Assembly: GCA_022695795.1 (NCBI GenBank)
Contig: MU404097.1
Span: 124,001 to 188,000, forward strand
Direction of reading: 5' to 3'
Length of the DNA stretch: 64,000 nucleotides
Source of the DNA: Biscogniauxia marginata
Lineage: Eukaryota > Ascomycota > Sordariomycetes > Xylariales > Xylariaceae
A program made the translations under genes and the position numbers. The notes beneath the pieces are model-generated. The model was given only the letters and a program-made list of their open reading frames with translations. It did not search any database and had not been told where the DNA came from. Below, piece by piece: positions 34,837 through 45,696 of this stretch. The first letter of the stretch is position 1; every line of letters starts with the position of its first letter.

Positions 34837-36308
34837 TCACGGCGTGAGTTTCTCATGCTTAAATGGTTTCTTCCCCTCTCCTTCGCCATACGTAGCCGTG
34901 ACGTGGCCCTGTCCTCTGAGCTTGTACATATAGGTCGTGAGACCATCCAAGCCTACAGGTCCTCTGGCGTGGATCTTGTTTGTGCTTATGCCGACTTCTG
35001 TGCCGAAACCATACCTCATCCCGTCGGCGAACCGGGTAGATGCATTCCAGTAGGCGCCGGCGGCGATGACACTCGACATGAACTTCTCCGCAAGCTCCGA
35101 CGAGGATGTCAAGATGGCATCTGTGTGCCCAGAGCCATGGATGTTTATATGAGCAACTGCTTCGTCAATATCAGTGACCGTTCTGACAGCAAGTGTGAGA
35201 CTCAAAAATTCAGTATCAAAATCAGAATCTTGAGCATCCTCAAGTTTTGATGAGAGGTCCGGAGACAGCTTGCTGGTTAAGGCAGCCTTTGTTTTCGCAT
35301 CACAACGAAGGGTGACTCCCTTGGCTATCAAGGCTTCTGCTACGGTGGGCCAGAGTGTCTCCAGCGCGGATTCCTGGACTAGAAGGGTCTCTAGGCTGTT
35401 ACATGCAGCCGGATAGGTTGTCTTGGAGTCGACAACAATATCGGCTGCCATCTTCGGATCTGCCGATTGCTCGAGGAAGATTGAACATAGTCCATCTGCA
35501 TGACCCAGGACAGGGATCTTAGTGTTAGATTTGATATGCCGAACCAATTCGTTAGATCCCCGGGGAATGACCAGATCAATGTATCTGTCTTGGTCTAGCA
35601 GCTGCTGAATCGCATCTCTTGTAGTGACAAGTTGGATAGCATCGTTAGGAACCTGCGTCTTTTCCAAAGCAGCGGAAATGACCTTCGAGATGGCCACGAA
35701 CGACTCAGTTGACTCCTTACCACCTAAACCATATGTCAATAATAATATATTCTTCTACATTTGATGCATCTTGGACGTTCAAACCTTTGAGGATAGCAGC
35801 ATTTCCCGACTTCACAGCAAGGGAGGCGATGTTGGCAATGACCTCGGGGCGGGCCTCGAAAATGATCAAAAGGACGCCGATAGGGCAAGTGACCCTGGTC
35901 AACTCCAGACCATCGTCGAGCTTTGTCCTTAAGGTGACCCGGCCAACTTTGGGGCTATTAGTTCACGGGCCAAATCAACTGGGCGGGTTAACGGTGCATT
36001 GACTTACGCGGGTCCTCGAGTTCTCGGACATCCAGGATTCCTTTTAACATGTCTTCCCATTTGCCCTTCTTACCGAGATCTAGCCGCGAGACTAAGCTCT
36101 GACTCAATTGGCCACTCTCGGCAGCAAGACGGGCAAGCTCGAGATCCCGAGCATTAGCAGCCAGGATCTCATCCCTGGCCTCTGCGAGTGCGGCGTGTAT
36201 GGCGGTTAAGGCCTCATTTCTGGCAGATGTCGGTAATGTTGCAAGAATACGCGACGCGCTATTTGCTGACTTTGCAGCATCAGCGGGAGATGCATTTGTC
36301 AAAGACAT
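34837..36308 (-). CDS. pro2: Gamma-glutamyl phosphate reductase (glutamate-5-semialdehyde dehydrogenase)
   Basis: Second step of proline synthesis: NADPH-dependent reduction of glutamyl-5-phosphate to the semialdehyde, cytosolic. Three exons: 36008-36308, 35785-35946 and 34837-35723; 449 residues, normal for ProA/Pro2. Landmarks: [20 protein letters not shown] just after intron 1; the Rossmann stretch [25 protein letters not shown]; and the catalytic Cys at about 262 in [16 protein letters not shown]. The C-terminus has [20 protein letters not shown] and [18 protein letters not shown], both diagnostic. Introns are 61 nt each; the first uses a CAAAG acceptor. The gene is complete and appears functional. 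It faces the DHA1 transporter across a 1.4-kb divergent promoter region. Confidence 0.96.
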
Positions 36309-37737
36309 ATTTGGGGTTGTAAGCCGCCTACTTTAGGTCAAACTAGTCGGTATTTAAGGAGGGGTTGTTCAATTGAAAATAGCGTCGTCTTGTCGGGCTT
36401 GACTCATTGCATGTGGTTGGTTTAGGTTGGACAGGTACATGTAATGAGCGCTCGGACCATATCTCAGCAGCTGGCCATCAGCTGGCACAGAACCTTAATC
36501 AGTCATAGATGGGCCCCCAAAACAACCCCCACAATCGCTACGTAGCTTCCACTACTTCATCTACTTCATCTACTTCGTCTACTTCAAGGTTCACTCATCA
36601 ACATCGTCATGGCTATCATTGACACTGCCGTTGCCGTTTCAAAACTCTTGCGAGTAACTTGCCATCCCAGTATTTGACAGGCTGTACTAAACATTCAATG
36701 GACACATCTGAAATTACCTATCCGGACTAAGACGATAATCGGTCACCTCGTTCGTCATCTAAGCTTACGGTGGTTTCTTACACCGAGGTGTCCAACGATG
36801 TGTCGCTCACCTGCATACGATATCAATCATCATCCTGCAATTCGTTGATTTGACTCTGAAATTGGGAGAGCTCACTGGAAAGCGATGACACGCAATATGC
36901 GTATTACCATCACAATCATCGGATGGCCAAGTCATACGTACCCATGCGTACCACGCGCAGGCGGAAGTGTTCCAGCGATGCTGCCGAATCTAGGTAGAGA
37001 TATGCCGAAAATTACAACAACAAATTGCAACTATCTTCTGCGCTCTGGTTGAGATGGATCACATCTTATATTTGTGGCCTAATAGGTTGTTTCCAAGCTC
37101 CACCATCCGGAACCCCTATCCGACGAGGGTCCGAACATCGGTAGTCTCCCACCTCGGTTCCTCGGCCTTCCGATAGCACATATCTACGTTGCATACAATG
37201 TTCCAAGGCCATTATGACAGTAGGTATCATCTCAAGGTCGAGTCCCTCACCCGATCTGATAATCGATCCCCACACCATTGCTGGGTAGAAAACTACCTGA
37301 TAAGTCAATACGGCGCATCAGAGAGACCCACTATCTACACCGTCGTCTCCCAAGAGGGGGTGTTTTCGTCTTATTCCCCTAGGTTAGGCTAATCCCACTT
37401 ATTGTTCACTTTCGTATTTACGAGTCACTCGCAGGCCCATTCACTATTTGGCGGTTGAATTTTAATTGTTCTCTGGTGTAGTATATATATTTATGTATTC
37501 CCACAGAGGACGTCTGTGACATATATTCTTGGCAATCTACAACAAAATATATGAAAAGACTCTCCACGCAACAGTTGTTAACCATTGCAAGATTTCACCC
37601 TGGAGATCATTATTCTCATTAAAAAACTAGTATACGATACTTAGCAATTCCTAAACCACCCTTATTAGTTGTTTCTTCGGCGCCGTAACTTACTCACTCG
37701 TATGGTTCTATAGCCGTGGACAACAGCTTTTTAAGAC
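36309..37737. other. Divergent promoter region (pro2 / DHA1 transporter)
   Basis: About 1.4 kb. It holds four tandem copies of a 9-mer CTACTTCAT (36552-36587, the last two diverged), about 245 bp upstream of the pro2 ATG. Frames at 37066-37392 on both strands look random. Confidence 0.5.
36552..36587. repeat. Tandem 9-mer CTACTTCAT, four copies
   Basis: Two perfect units followed by CTACTTCGT and CTACTTCAA, upstream of pro2. It may be a factor-binding array or simple slippage. Confidence 0.75.
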
Positions 37738-39624
37738 ATGCCTGGCGAATCCTATAAGCTGGACGAAGTACCCGACGATCTAACTGTAAAGCGCGGGCGG
37801 CGCTCAAGCGACGGGGATATTACTGACACGAGTCTCCGGGACGCGGAGAAAAAATGCATAGAGGCGGCGCCAGAGTACCCGCCACCGCCAACAAGCGACG
37901 TGCCGCCCAGTGACGAATATGCTGAAGGGGTAGAGGATGGTGTCACAGGAGCTCCGGAACGACGAACACGGTCACTCACCTCTTCGATGAGATCTCGGAC
38001 GCCGCTGATCGTGCCGAGGTCAAAACGAAGAGGCTTGTTCGCCCAGCTAACACTGCTACCTGAGGTCGAACGGCCATTCGACTACGACAACAAGGTCAAA
38101 TGGACTCTAACCATCTTCATAGCGATAGCCGCATGCGCGGCACCCATGGGTTCGGCCATATTCTACCGTACGTAATTTTTATTTTGCTTGAGACTATTCA
38201 CTCAGTCACTCGTCACCTCGCCGTTTCAGTCCCTTAGTGCCTAAATATGCTTCACCGACTAACACCTCGTAGCCGCCCTCCCTGAGTTATCCAAAGAACT
38301 GGGTGTCTCGCCCACAATCGCGAACTTATCAGTGGCACTGTACATGCTAGCCATGTCCATATTCCCGCTATGGTGGTCGACCTTCTCGGAGACCCTCGGC
38401 CGCCGCACCATCTACATTGTATCGTTCTTCCTAAACATCGTGTTCTCGGTGCTCGGCGCGCTGAGCGTCAACATCGCCATGTTGGTGATCTTCCGTCTGC
38501 TGTCCGGCGGCGCGGCGGCCTCCGTGCAAGCCGTGGGTGCGGGGACCGTAGCCGACCTCTGGGAGCCGAGGGAGCGCGGACGTGCAATGGGGATATTCTA
38601 TCTAGGCCCACTCATGGGGCCGTTGTTAGCCCCTATTATTGCTGGTGCGCTAACGGAAACGTTCGGCTGGCGTAGCACCATGTGGTTCCTCTCGGTCTAC
38701 GGCGCACTGGTGTTCGTACTGGTCCTGTTCGGTGTCCCCGAGACCCTCGCGAGACAGAAGCAGCAGCAGGCGACTGCCGCAGTAACGATCCCGGAGAACA
38801 GCCCTGCCGGTACTAGTACCGGTGGGGGCGCAGACCTCTCGCGAGTATCAACTCGCCGGTCGGCCGTGCAAGTGAAGACTAAGCAAGCCGGGGTCTGGGT
38901 GAAGCGCCTCCTCATCGACCCATTCGAAGTGCTCACGTATCTGCGCTTTCCGGCCGTCCTGCTGACGGTATACTACGCATCTATCACGTTCGGTTCGCTA
39001 TATATTCTCAACATCAGCGTGCAGTCGGCCTTCTCGAAACCGCCTTACTTGTTCCCGCCGCTCATCCTCGGCCTCCTGTACGTGCCTTCGTCTCTGGGCT
39101 ACTTCCTGGCCTCGATTGTGGGAGGGCCGTGGATTGATCACATAATGAATCGCGAGGCACGCAAGGCCGGTCGGTACGACAGCCGTGGCCGCCTCGTCGT
39201 TCTGCCGGAGGACCGCATGTGCGAGAATGCTTGGATCAGTGCGTCTATGTATCCCGCCGCGCTGATCTGGTTCGGCTGGAGCGTGCACTACGGTGTACAC
39301 TGGGCAATCCCGGCCGTGGCCAACTTCTTCTTCGGCGTCGGCAGCATGCTCGTCTTCTCGGCCGCGACGACGATGCTCACCGAGTTCATGCCCGGGCGCA
39401 ACAGCTACGGCGTGGCGCTCAACAACTTCTGCCGCAATATCCTGAGCTGTATCGGCGGTGTGATAGGGCAGCCGCTTATCGACGCCATAGGCAACGGGTG
39501 GCTGGCGACCGGGGTGGCCGTCATCGCTTGGGTATCCGGAAACTTTACTATATGGCTCCTCAGGAGGAATAGTCGGGCATGGCGGATCCAGATGGACGAG
39601 AAGCTTAATAAAGGAAGGCGATAA
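37738..39624 (+). CDS. MFS transporter, DHA1 (drug/polyamine:H+ antiporter) family
   Basis: Twelve-helix plasma-membrane exporter type. Two exons, 37738-38167 and 38273-39624, with a 105-nt intron (GTACGT...CGTAG), give 593 residues. The first roughly 118 residues are a hydrophilic cytosolic extension rich in Pro, Arg and Asp. Helix 1 follows FDYDNKVKWTL. Family motifs: GRRTIY in the loop between helices 2 and 3 (about 186); SGGAAASVQAVGAGTVADLW; the ERGRAMG motif; and the antiporter-like LGPLMGPLLAPIIAGAL. A central loop carries Gln- and Gly-rich stretches (QKQQQATAA and STGGGAD). The sequence resembles the Qdr/Dtr1 branch of fungal DHA1 transporters; substrate is not inferable. No defects seen. 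The downstream 600 bp ends at a convergent dehydratase gene. Confidence 0.92.
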
Positions 39625-40117
39625 TGATATTCTTAATGCTATGGAGCAGGTAAGAGAATACGCCAATTCAAGGAGGAGAGCCGATGAGCGATAATATAAG
39701 GAGGGGAAGGAGGGGAAAGAAGGGGGCATCTGGATGATATCTAAATTATGACATCGTGGATATGCGAGCGTATATGGCTATCACGAAGCGTATGAAGTTT
39801 ATGAAATTGGATGGCAATATGCATGGTGGAAAACGGATTATGGTGGAAAACGGATATACACATTTATCTAGCGGGTAGCATGGGTTTCGCGTAGCCTTAT
39901 CAATTACACCAAGCGTTATTTGATATAAACACGCTTTTTCTTCAAGAATGTTCAAATACCTACGCACCAGTATGTCTCTCTATTCATGAGCGTGCTTCAC
40001 TATTAATTATCTTATCCTACCTAGGAAAAGCCCTTCTTGTCATCAATGTAGTTCGTAACCTGTTCGTTTCTTCTACCTCAATGATATACACAGTGGAATG
40101 TGCTGCTATATAAATAA

Positions 40118-40171
<54 letters not shown>

Positions 40172-40235
40172 CCCACGACTACTACCACTAACCCAAAGGC
40201 CCCCTCCTTTTTACCGGTCATCACCATCCCCCTCC
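39625..40235. other. Convergent 3' intergenic region
   Basis: About 0.6 kb between two converging genes, AT-rich at 39740-40110, ending in a (TA)n(TG)n repeat annotated separately. Confidence 0.6.
40118..40169. repeat. (TA)n(TG)n compound microsatellite
   Basis: An alternating AT run of about 18 nt runs directly into an uninterrupted TG run of about 35 nt, between the 3' ends of converging genes. Such alternating purine-pyrimidine tracts can adopt Z-DNA. Confidence 0.92.
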
Positions 40236-41976
40236 CTACTTCCCCTCAGCGAACAGCGCCCCTAGCGCATCCAAACTCACATTCCCGCCGGAAAACACGA
40301 TCCCGACGTCCCACCCTTCCTCGCCGGCCTCGCGCTCGACGAGCCGCCTAAAGTCCTCGTCGTAGAGGGCGACGGCGAGCGGGACGGCGGCGCTGGGCTC
40401 GACGACGAGCTTGAGGCGCTCGTAGACGAGGCGCATGGCGGCGACGATCCGGTCGTCGGGGACGGCGAAGAAGCCGGCGACGAGCCGGCGCTCGTAGATG
40501 ACGCGCCAGGGTACCTCGCCGAGCGGCGTGCGCAGGCCGTCGGCGACCGTCAGGCTCGACACGGCCGCCACCCGCGTCCCGGACTCGAAGCCGCGCTTCG
40601 CGTCGTCCGCGCCGGAGAACGACGGCTCGCTCCCGTACACCCGGATCCCCGTCCCCTCGCACGCGAGGGCCACCCCCGACAGCATCCCGCCGCCGCCACA
40701 GGGCGCCAGGATCGCGTCCAGCCCCGGGTGCGTACCCGCGCGCACGCGGGCGAGCTTGGACTGCGGGACGGCGGCGGCGCTGGCGCCGGTCGCGGTCGCG
40801 GGTGCGGGGCTCCAGGTGAAAGTCGTCTGCTTCTGGTGCTTCTTCTCTTGCGCACCATCACCACTATCACCACCGGTCGTATTTTCTTCTTCTTCTTCTT
40901 CGGCGGAGGTGGAGGCCGAAGCAAGCATGGCCTCCCGGACGTCGTCCTGCATCTCGAGGGCGAGCGTGCCCTGGCCGAGCACGACGTCGGGGTGGTCGTA
41001 GGGCGGGACGAGGCGGGCGCCGGTGCGCGCGACGACGTCGGCGGTGACGGCCTCGCGCTCGGCGCTCGTGCTGCCGCTGAAGACGACGCGCGCCCCGTAC
41101 CCGCGGGTCGCCGCGATCTTGGGCGCCGCCGAGATGGTCGGCATCACGATGTGCGCGGGCATGCCGCTCTCGCGCGCCGCGAGGGAGAGCGCCTGCGCGT
41201 GGTTTCCTGTGGGGGAGATATTTTTCTTCTCTTAATTTGGGGGACCGGCTTTGGTTCTGCAGGATATGCAATGCATATATGTATGTGGACACTGTGTATA
41301 TGGAGTATAGAAAAAAAAAAAAAAAGGAAAGGGGAAAAGGGGGAGAGGGGTTAGGGGATGAGAGAGAGAAAGTACTCGTCTAGCTCAGTATAAGCCGACT
41401 CATCATCTATATCTACTGTGACCTTGAGCAGCTTCATTCATTAATGACGCCTCGACGGTTCCATCTCATCTCATCTTATCTCCCCCCTTTTCTATATATA
41501 CCAAAATAAAAACAACCCCCACCTAACCCCCCCCGAAAACACTACAAAAACTAGAAAACCCCAAGCAAAGAAAGAAAGAAAAAAGAGCACCGTGCCAAAA
41601 GGAGAGGGGAAAAAAAGGGAGAGGACCTACCACTACTATGCGTGACAACCCCCCTCTCCATCCCGCCCCCCTCGGCCCACCCGGGCTCCCGCTTCAGGCG
41701 CTCGACGGCGTGGAACGCGCCGCGCACCTTGAAGGCGCCGACGCGCTGGAGGTTCTCGCACTTGAACCAGAGGCGCATCCTGGGGCGCGCCTTTCCCTCC
41801 CCATCCCCATTCCCATTCCCATTCCCGTCCCCATCCCCGGACGACGACGACGACGCCATGGAGCTGAGAGTGGCGTTCGTGATGGTCGGGGTGTGGTGCA
41901 CGTGCGGGCGTATGAGGTCGTGGGCCGCGAGCACGGAGGCGCGGGTCAGCGGGGGCGAGGTCGAGGGGTCTGCCAT
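40236..41976 (-). CDS. PLP-dependent threonine/serine dehydratase or serine racemase-type enzyme
   Basis: Fold-type II PLP enzyme. Two exons, 41631-41976 and 40236-41206, around an unusually long 424-nt intron, encode 438 residues. PLP lysine is Lys83 in [18 protein letters not shown] (114-121) is formed exactly across the splice site, and the phosphate loop GGGGMLSG begins at about 286. There is no C-terminal ACT-like regulatory domain, so it fits the catabolic or racemase branch better than biosynthetic Ilv1. Two low-complexity inserts stand out: [15 protein letters not shown] (47-61), encoded by a CCCATT-type hexamer repeat, and an acidic-to-Lys/Gln/Ala-rich insert at about 211-277. Extreme GC at third positions, like the hydrolase and SDR genes. 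Exact reaction unproven. Confidence 0.88.
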
Positions 41977-42654
41977 CTTTTTCTCTCCCTCTTCTTGTTT
42001 TCTATTTTTCTTTTAATTCCCTTTCTTTTCCTTTGTAAACTTCTCCCCTTCGTCTTAATAAGTGCGGGAGAGTAAGTATGTAAGATGTAAACTGAGGCGA
42101 AAGATTTATGCAGTCTATGTCTTCGCGGTATCCACTGCTCAAGAAGGTGGTATAGCTAGGTAGCATAGAAAGACTAGTACAAGTCACGTACATAAAAGTA
42201 TGTACTTAGGTAGCCGTTCGTCTCGAAGCTGGCTGGGATAGGTAATCGGCTAATGCGAGTGGATAGACCGTCTCGGCAACTAAGGAGATAGGATCTCATG
42301 TGCTCGCACCGATCGCAAAATCTCCATTGTGCAATAGTCGTAGGTCCGATAACGGAGACAGTGATTCATTCAAGCATACTAGAAAGTTACGAGCATCAAA
42401 ATCCAAAGCATACGTCGAGAAGCTTGTCAGCAACAGAGAGAATTTCTGCAGTGAGATTTTAGAATGGTATAAATGTAAACAAAAACTTCCATGAGAGTCA
42501 AGATCAATGGTACTGGGGAAATATTGAGTATAAATACAAAACAACCTCCATGTCCCTTTTTTCTTTTTGTTTTACTCCCACCTGCCCGGAGATCAAAAGC
42601 CCCTTTTTTAATTTACCGTTCCGAAATAGTTTTGTAAAATACCACCCAACTCGT
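41977..42654. other. Intergenic between two same-strand genes
   Basis: About 0.7 kb from the dehydratase start to the ilv5 stop, presumably the dehydratase promoter plus the ilv5 3' end. Nothing else recognised. Confidence 0.55.
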
Positions 42655-44139
42655 TTATTTTTGGTTCTCGGGCCGTAGAGATCTATAAGTAGCTTTGTTA
42701 GTAGGTATTCTTTCCAAAGCACGAGCGCTTGGATTTCTTCTAGTTTTCTACTTACCTGACGGCCTTGCCAGCCTTCCAGATCTCCAAGTTGCGGATCTCA
42801 TCCATCTCGGCCTCAAACTTCTGTCGGTAGTCCTTCTGGCTGTTGTACTCGAGCGATCGCTTGGTCTCAGTGCCATCACGGACCGAGTCGTACAGCGAGT
42901 TGAAGACGGGCTTCAGGGCGTCCTTGAACTTGGGAGTCCAGTCGATGGCGCCTCGGCGGGCGGTGGTGGAGCAGGCCTCGTACATCCAGTCCATACCGTT
43001 GGCACCGATCAGGGGATACAAGCTCTGAGTGGCCTCCTCGACGGTCTCATTGAAGGCCTCGCTGGGGCTGTGGCCACGCTCCCGGAGAACCTCGTACTGG
43101 GCGAGGAACATGCCGTGGATACCACCCATCAAGCAGCCGCGCTCACCGTACAGGTCGGAGTAGACCTCCTTCTCGAAGGTGGTCTTGTAGAGGTAACCAC
43201 TGCCGATGGCAACGCCGAGAGCCTGAGCCTTCTCCTCGGCCTTGCCGGTGACGTCCTGGTAGACGGCGTAGGAGGAGTTGATACCACGGCCCTCGCGGAA
43301 GAGGGATCGAACGGTTCGACCAGAGCCTTTGGGGGCGACGAGGATGACATCAATGTCCTTAGGAACGTCGACCTTGGTCACGTCCTTGAAGACAGGGGAG
43401 AAACCGTGGGAGAAATACAGGGTCTACGCAACATTGTCAGGGATTTGTTTCACTCGCGTATGACTCATTAGACTCTGCGTACCTTGCCCTTGGTCAGCTG
43501 GGGCTTGATGGCGGGCCATGTCTCGCTCTGGGCAGCGTCACTGAGAAGGTTCATGACGATGGTGCCCTTGCCGATAGCCTCATCGACCTCAAAGAGGTTC
43601 TTCCCGGGGACCCAGCCATCTTGTTGGGCGTCGTTCCACGACCGGCCGTTCTTTCGGACACCAATGATGACGTTGAGACCATTGTCACGGAGGTTCAGAC
43701 CTTGGCCATGACCTTGCGAGCCGTAGCCGATGAGGGCAAGAGTGTCGTTCTTGAAGTAGTCCTATAGACAAACATATTAGCAACCGCCCGCCATGCCCAT
43801 AATTTGCAATATAGTGCCAGTTCAAACTTACTAAGAGCTTCTCCTTGGGCCAGTCGGCACGCTCTATACCACGCGAGATTGCTTGTAAGTTACCGGGTCA
43901 TAACTAATAGCCGACCAGTCGAGCTTACCGTAGACATCCTCGGGGGTGCCAGCGAAGTCAATGGTCTTGACACCACGGATCTGCTGCTGGGCGACGCCGG
44001 CGAGAGCTGGACGGGCCTGGACAGCGGTAGCTCTGACGAGGTTGGCTGCAGCAACGAACGAGCGTCTCTGGACGGCAGGCGAGGCCAATCGACGGGCCAA
44101 TGGGCTGCGAAGCGCCTTAGAGAAAGCTCTGGAAGCCAT
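42655..44139 (-). CDS. ilv5: Ketol-acid reductoisomerase, mitochondrial
   Basis: Converts acetolactate and acetohydroxybutyrate in valine/leucine and isoleucine synthesis; Mg2+ and NADPH dependent, in the mitochondrial matrix. Five exons: 43929-44139, 43832-43863, 43483-43761, 42756-43423 and 42655-42682; 405 residues. The N-terminus MASRAFSKALRSPLARRL is an Arg/Ser-rich targeting peptide. The nucleotide-binding motif is LIGYGSQGHGQ (about 91). YFSHGFSPVF, VAPKGSGRTVRSLF and GCLMGGIHGMFLAQYEVL are canonical. The last exon is 28 nt and adds SLRPENQK; without that splice the frame would end at KAVR. The protein is complete. It lies downstream, on the same strand, of the PLP dehydratase-type gene; a pathway link (threonine to isoleucine) is possible but unproven. 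Confidence 0.97.
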
Positions 44140-45696
44140 CGCGAGGGTCGAATGGAGTGGGGATAGTGAGTAAGGGTTGTCGATGGGAGTCAATGGGGGT
44201 CAATGGGGGGAAGGAATAGTGGTTGTTATGTACTGGTCCAGCAGTCCGGACCCAAGCGCAGTCATGAAAGTTTTTTTTCCCGGGAGGCTTAAACATTACC
44301 CTGCTTATTAGAATACATATGGATAGCTAGCAGTAGTACCCATTTTTCGGTACATGGCTGACATCAATTCAAGTTACTTCTTTGATTTCCTATAGTCAAA
44401 TTAATTCAACTACTCCATATCATACAAGTATTATCAGTTTATAAAAAACCTTAAATAAGTGTTATTAAATAAATGATATATAAGTTACTACAAAGTTAAT
44501 TAACGTTAAAATGACTTATAACAGCAACTAAGCTTGTACCGAAAAATAGGTAGTAAGGTTATTAATTTTCATCAATTCATATGTCCCGGGTTTGTAAATA
44601 TTTTCTTCCCCTCCGACTTAGGCATCTTCCAGGGTCCAACAAGCTTCTGCAGCTAAACGCTATTGAGCTTTGGGCAGCGACTTCGGCGGCAAGCGAACTA
44701 TCATCTCTAGCCAATCTCCTGCGGGGAATTAGGTTGGGTGCGGGAAAGTAGGGTGCATATCACCGAGTATGGATGGGTATGTACATACATAATATCGCTT
44801 TCGCACTATAACCAGTTTAAGTACTTCGTACATATCGAAGTTTCCCGTTTGCACTAACGCCCGGCTTGCACTTTTACCTTAAAAGGTACCTACACTTCCA
44901 GTGAGAAATTAGGTACATAGGTTAGGTACATGCTGTCCGTAAATTACCTGCATTTATCAGGCAGGTATCATCATGTATCGTCTAACGTACCTTTACATAA
45001 CAGCAGACCTACCAAGTACCTAAGTCTACCTAGGTATCACCGATATCCAATATAACACACTACCTATATCATCAGACTCGGCAATGTATGTAAACTTGTG
45101 TGAATTCGGGGAATCCTATATCTATCGCGCATGAAACCCGGCCACCATTTGGATGCAATGCCATGCTATCAAATGCGACGCTATGCGCCCAGTATGTACC
45201 AACCAAGAGGAAAAGAAATAGAAAAGGGGCGAAGGAAAAGAATCAAAACCTCTCTGGTCCATCTGGTCTTCTTGCTTGCTTTCTTGCATGCTATAGGTCT
45301 GCTTCGGATCATGTGTCCCTCGCCATACCATCTGTAAGTACGTACGACTACTCGATACCAAACTGCAGAAAACTCAAGGTATCAAAGAGCTCTCCATCTC
45401 CCCCTCCCCCCTCCCCCCTACATCTCTCTTTCTATCTCTCTCTCTCTCTTGTGATGCAAGCATTTCCATGCGCCTCTGAAAGCAAACGCCTTGCTAGAAC
45501 CGCAAAGCTGTCGTCCATATGCCTACCCGTCCCCCAACCCCTGATCATCTAAGGGGCGTAAAAAATAAAAATAAAAACAACGCCATGTGCCAGAAATCAA
45601 CCTCTCCGGCCTGCCTCCCATCTACTCACTACTTCACAGTCTTGGTTTTTTTTCCTCTTCTGTGAACAATGCACGGCCATCTTGCTTCCCCGCCTT
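44140..45696. other. Intergenic with a MITE-like element and ACCT repeats
   Basis: About 1.6 kb between the ilv5 start and the ubc12 stop. It holds a short inverted-repeat element at 44339-44550 and a field of ACCT/AGGT and GTAC motifs at 44880-45040. A 150-codon frame at 45100-45552 is not gene-like. Confidence 0.6.
44339..44550. mobile_element. MITE-like element with terminal inverted repeats and TAGTA duplication
   Basis: A 212-bp AT-rich unit bounded by near-perfect terminal inverted repeats. The left end is CCCATTTTTCGGTACA (44339-44354); the right end read on the minus strand is CCTATTTTTCGGTACA, giving 15 of 16 matches. The flanking bases TAGTA occur on both sides (44334-44338 and 44551-44555), as a 5-bp target-site duplication. 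The interior has no open frame and is strongly AT-rich, so it is non-autonomous. It sits about 200 bp upstream of the ilv5 start. I recognise no known family. Alternatively this is a chance inverted repeat in AT-rich DNA, but the shared flanks make an insertion more likely. Confidence 0.6.

Noticed and set aside
42695..43471. 258-codon plus-strand frame over ilv5
   Set aside because: Antisense shadow of a clearly identified reductoisomerase exon.
45100..45552. 150-codon plus-strand frame between ilv5 and ubc12
   Set aside because: Contains simple Ser/Pro and Leu repeats from C/T-rich DNA; no conserved features.
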